DNA from: Crenothrix polyspora | GTDB lineage: Bacteria; Pseudomonadota; Gammaproteobacteria; Methylococcales; Methylomonadaceae | Direction: 5' to 3' | NCBI GenBank assembly: GCA_945903675.1 | Contig: CAMDOP010000042.1 | Location: forward strand, 1 to 15,529 | DNA length: 15,529 nt | Shown here: positions 13,234 through 15,529 of the stretch, piece by piece | Position numbering within the stretch: position 1 is the stretch's first letter | Layout of the letters: each line of letters starts with the position of its first letter | Made by a program: the position numbers and the translations under genes | The notes under the pieces: generated by a model | The model's database searches: none | What the model saw: the letters and a program-made list of their open reading frames with translations, nothing else | Told to the model about the DNA's origin: nothing

Positions 13234-14367
13234 ATGACAATTCTCAGTCATTTAGTCCTCGTTTCAGGACAAGCTGTTCCTAATATTACGCCGGCATTGG
13301 ATGATAGTTTTAAGCCTAAGCAAATTGTTATGCTGGTTAGTTCGGATATGGATTTACGAGCTGATTGGCTAGAGTCAGTCTATAAAAAACGCGGTATTAA
13401 ATGTAGTCGTCACTATATTCAAGATGCTTGGGATATTGAGCATATACGTGACAGGGTCTTAGATTTAATAACAAAGTACGATGAAGGTAGTTTGGCTTTA
13501 AATGCTACGGGTGGTACTAAGCCTATGAGTATTGCTGCTTATGAAGTGTTTCGGGATTTACATCGACCTGTTTTTTATGTGCATCCTGAACAAGATCGGG
13601 TTATCTGGTTATATCCCTCAGAGCAGGCTGGTCAATATTTAGCGGGTCGCATTAAATTACCTGAGTTCTTTCAGGCTTATGGGGCGACTATAACCGATCA
13701 AGGCGATAAGTTAGGTGTTCCGGCAATTTATCGTGAACTTACCGAAAAAATTATTAATGATATTGCCTACTATTCAAAAGCTCTAGGAAGTATCAATTAT
13801 TTGGCGCAATTAGCGACAGGGCGCTTGAGTGTTGAACTTAATGCTCAACAGATGAGTGATATGTTTTTAGCGGATTTAATGGCGTTGTTTTCGGCTAACA
13901 ATCTAGTCAGGTTGGAAAAAAATAAACTTATATTTGCTAATGAAGCGGCTAGATTTTATGTTAATGGCGGCTGGTTTGAGCAACATGTTTATGGCTTGTG
14001 TCTTAATATAAAAAAACAAACGGGCATTCAAGATATCGGCCGGAGTGTACAAGTCGATCGGCAGCATCAAAATAAGCCCGTTAGAAATGAAATGGATGTT
14101 ACTTTTTTAAAAGACAACCGCCTGTATATTATCGAATGTAAAACCAAGCGTTATAGTGCTAACGACCAAGGTTCGGGCGCAGATACACTCTATAAGTTGG
14201 ATACTTTAAAAGATTTATTGGGTGGTTTACAAGCTAAAGCCATGTTGATTAGTTTTACGGAACTAGGTGACTATGACAAACAACGGGCAGGGGACTTAAA
14301 TATATCACTTTGTTGCTATAAACAATTATCGAATCTTTCTCAACATCTGCTTAGTTGGATAAAATAG
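13234..14367 (+). CDS. card1: Card1/Can2-type CARF nuclease (DUF1887)
   Basis: A 377-residue protein, close to the length of characterised Card1. The N-terminal CARF domain has LNATGGTKPM (TGGTKPM at 92-98) for cyclic oligoadenylate binding. The C-terminal PD-(D/E)xK nuclease shows Glu249 in GWFEQHVY, Asp288 in NEMDVTF, and Glu301-x-Lys303 in YIIECKTKR, all the residues needed for metal-dependent cleavage. Characterised relatives are switched on by cA4 and cut single-stranded DNA and RNA (Card1) or nick supercoiled DNA (Can proteins). AGGAG in the 8-base gap after the HEPN gene serves as ribosome-binding site. It is the last gene of the CRISPR-Cas locus. Assignment is firm; substrate preference is inferred. 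Confidence 0.92.
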   Translation: MTILSHLVLVSGQAVPNITPALDDSFKPKQIVMLVSSDMDLRADWLESVYKKRGIKCSRHYIQDAWDIEHIRDRVLDLITKYDEGSLALNATGGTKPMSIAAYEVFRDLHRPVFYVHPEQDRVIWLYPSEQAGQYLAGRIKLPEFFQAYGATITDQGDKLGVPAIYRELTEKIINDIAYYSKALGSINYLAQLATGRLSVELNAQQMSDMFLADLMALFSANNLVRLEKNKLIFANEAARFYVNGGWFEQHVYGLCLNIKKQTGIQDIGRSVQVDRQHQNKPVRNEMDVTFLKDNRLYIIECKTKRYSANDQGSGADTLYKLDTLKDLLGGLQAKAMLISFTELGDYDKQRAGDLNISLCCYKQLSNLSQHLLSWIK

Positions 14368-14419
14368 AATTCGTTTTCACGGACTAATCTAAGTCGATGC
14401 AAAAAGAGGGAGCCAGGAA

Positions 14420-14509
14420 ATGCTAACATTTTTTGAAAACGATATTATTTAGGTTCTATATGAAAAAGAGACGCCGATTAATATAAATTCCAAAGCATCT
14501 GATCGATAG
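14420..14509 (+). pseudogene. Possible fragment of a decayed gene downstream of card1
   Basis: An ATG at 14420, preceded by AGGGAG and AGGAA, opens MLTFFENDII, a stop at 14450, then in the same frame VLYEKETPININSKASDR and a second stop at 14507. The protein-like composition across one stop and the ribosome-binding-like sequence suggest the 5' end of a lost gene. The fragment is too short to assign. The rest of 14368-14573 shows nothing recognisable. Confidence 0.2.
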
Positions 14510-14573
14510 TTTTTATATTTTAGCTCACCACCAAAGAAGTATCATGAATTAACCCTTAATGCTTACTACAACC

Positions 14574-14608
14574 GGCCCGATCACTTACACCGATCGGGCC
14601 TTTTTTTT
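14574..14608 (+). terminator. Strong intrinsic terminator
   Basis: GGCCCGATC (14574-14582) pairs perfectly with GATCGGGCC (14592-14600) around a 9-base loop and is followed by eight T residues (14601-14608). It lies 200 bp after card1 and 25 bp before the next gene. It should end the CRISPR-Cas transcript and insulate the downstream genes. Confidence 0.9.
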
Positions 14609-14633
14609 GCCCAAAATATAGAGAGACCCCCTC

Positions 14634-15008
14634 ATGCTTATATTGAAATCCCCATCCTCGTTCGACTCCATCACCGATCCCGACATCCTCAAGCTGGTCA
14701 AATTACGTCATTCTCAACTGGGCGATGAAATGTTCGTCTCAGTGATCATCATCGAAACCGGCGATAGTCTATCTGACATCGAAAATGAAATTGGTTTTTG
14801 TATTCTGACCAATCTTTTCGACGATGTCCGTTTCCCGGATCCTGACTTCGTGCCTTGCTTTGAAGTTCTGGAAGATCACGGCGGCTGTTACGAAATGCTG
14901 TTTATTTTCGGCGACGGTGACGATGCAATTGAAATATTCATTCCGAAGACCGGCGTCGATCCATTGCTCTTGGCGATGTGTTCTCAATTCACCGTCGTGA
15001 TCGAATGA
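14634..15008 (+). CDS. Hypothetical acidic protein
   Basis: A 124-residue acidic protein rich in Asp, Glu, Ile and Phe, with no signal peptide or membrane segment. I do not recognise a family. GAGAGA at 14621-14626 is a plausible ribosome-binding site for ATG 14634. Codons such as ATC, GAC, TTC and ACC dominate, unlike the T-ending codons of the cas genes, so it belongs to a different genetic neighbourhood. It is the first gene after the terminator, and a second small gene starts at or just after its stop. Such runs of small acidic hypotheticals are common on plasmids and integrative elements, but no mobility gene is visible here. Confidence 0.7.
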   Translation: MLILKSPSSFDSITDPDILKLVKLRHSQLGDEMFVSVIIIETGDSLSDIENEIGFCILTNLFDDVRFPDPDFVPCFEVLEDHGGCYEMLFIFGDGDDAIEIFIPKTGVDPLLLAMCSQFTVVIE

Positions 15009-15037
15009 ACTTTCATGTCCAAATCTCGGAGACCGAT

Positions 15038-15223
15038 ATGACAAAACCGTCTGATTATGATGTTCAGCCCATAGATCCACTCGTGGCCGAGATATTCAAC
15101 GCGCTCGACGACACACATAAAGAAGCTTTTCTCGAAATAGCGTCCATCATTGAATTTGATTCAAATTTGCCCAGAGCTCATGCGGAGTGTCTGGCCATGA
15201 TTTGTATTTTGACTCGACGATGA
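15038..15223 (+). CDS. Small hypothetical protein
   Basis: A 61-residue acidic protein starting MTKPSDYDVQPIDPL. I chose ATG 15038 because CGGAGA at 15027-15032 gives a good ribosome-binding site. An alternative in-frame ATG at 15005 overlaps the stop of the previous gene (ATGA) and would add 11 residues. The sequence is mostly helical by eye, with no recognised domain and no cysteine motif. It shares the C-ending codon preference of its neighbours and is probably co-transcribed with them. Confidence 0.6.
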   Translation: MTKPSDYDVQPIDPLVAEIFNALDDTHKEAFLEIASIIEFDSNLPRAHAECLAMICILTRR

Positions 15224-15275
15224 TGCGCAAATTCAACCACCTTATATGATCAAGCAACTTAACTTAGGAGTTAAC

Positions 15276-15529
15276 ATGAAAAAAGAAACATCGACCGAAA
15301 TCATCCATACCATCAAAACCGGTAACTGCTCATCACGTTCCGGCAAATCCAAACTGACCTATCTCATCGGAGCTGATTCAGACTCCGAGATCCACTTCCG
15401 AATACACGGTAACACCGGCAACGGCTTCTTCAACAATGACTGGATACCGCTTAAAACCATACTGGAGCTGTTGGGCAAATTCGGAGGTGCTTTCACGTCC
15501 TTCACGCTGCATCCACTGTTGAAAGGTAA
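15276..15529 (+). CDS. Hypothetical protein, truncated by the window end
   Basis: An open frame of 84 codons starting MKKETSTEIIHTIKTGNC and continuing past the window edge without a stop. GGAG at 15267-15270 is a clear ribosome-binding site, 5 bases before the ATG. The segments SGKSKLTYLIGADSDSEIHF and RIHGNTGNGFFNNDWIPL resemble small proteins I associate with integrative elements and plasmids of Proteobacteria. That resemblance is from memory and not precise. Although SGKS looks like part of a P-loop, the full G-x4-GK-S/T pattern is absent. Codon use matches the two genes before it. Confidence 0.7.
   Translation, partial: MKKETSTEIIHTIKTGNCSSRSGKSKLTYLIGADSDSEIHFRIHGNTGNGFFNNDWIPLKTILELLGKFGGAFTSFTLHPLLKG

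Noticed and set aside
14769..15080. 103-codon minus-strand frame opposite the small downstream genes
   Set aside because: The + strand frames have ribosome-binding sites and coupled spacing; the minus frame spans the junction of two genes and has none.

Overview
The window is a complete type III-A (Csm) CRISPR-Cas locus, all genes on the + strand, followed by the edge of a compositionally different accessory region. The host is most likely a gammaproteobacterium of moderate to low GC content. This is inferred from the gene set, a REP-like intergenic element, and small ORFs at the right end that look like those on proteobacterial plasmids or integrative elements. The species cannot be named from the sequence. 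I know the protein families from memory and ran no database search.

Layout. (1) 1-215: right-hand end of a CRISPR array with three visible 37-bp repeats and 33-34-bp spacers. The repeat hairpin and the 8-nt tag ATTAAGAC show that crRNA is read from the minus strand, so the leader is 216-about 450. That leader holds a perfect match to the IHF consensus 25 bp from the first repeat. (2) 504-2818: an unusual duplicated adaptation module, cas2 - cas1 - cas1-like - cas2. The first Cas1 keeps its catalytic residues; the second is short and lacks the catalytic motifs. (3) 2819-3018: a REP/MITE-like inverted-repeat element separating adaptation from interference. (4) 3019-11616: cas6, a CARF-winged-helix protein of the NE0113 family, then csm1(cas10)-csm2-csm3-csm4-csm5, tightly packed with ATGA overlaps. 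(5) 11617-11950: a decayed antitoxin-like gene. (6) 11951-14367: two ancillary CARF effectors, a HEPN RNase (Cas02710/Csm6-like) and a Card1/Can2-type nuclease. (7) 14368-14633: a non-coding or decayed stretch ending in a strong intrinsic terminator. (8) 14634-15529: three small uncharacterised genes with a different codon preference (C-ending codons); the last runs off the window.

How it should work. Cas1/Cas2 add spacers at the leader. Cas6 cuts the pre-crRNA at the foot of the repeat hairpin. Csm1-5 with crRNA bind target RNA, which Csm3 slices (Asp34 present). The Csm1 HD site (His20-Asp21) would cut ssDNA and its GGDD palm (697-700) would make cyclic oligoadenylate. That messenger would switch on the HEPN RNase and the Card1-like nuclease, while the NE0113 protein may degrade the messenger or respond to it through its DNA-binding-like C-terminus. 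All key catalytic residues I looked for in the effector genes are present, so the system looks functional. The most unusual features are the doubled adaptation module with a degenerate Cas1, three CARF proteins in one locus, the Csm5 coiled-coil tail, and the absence of the usual CxxC zinc motif in Csm1.
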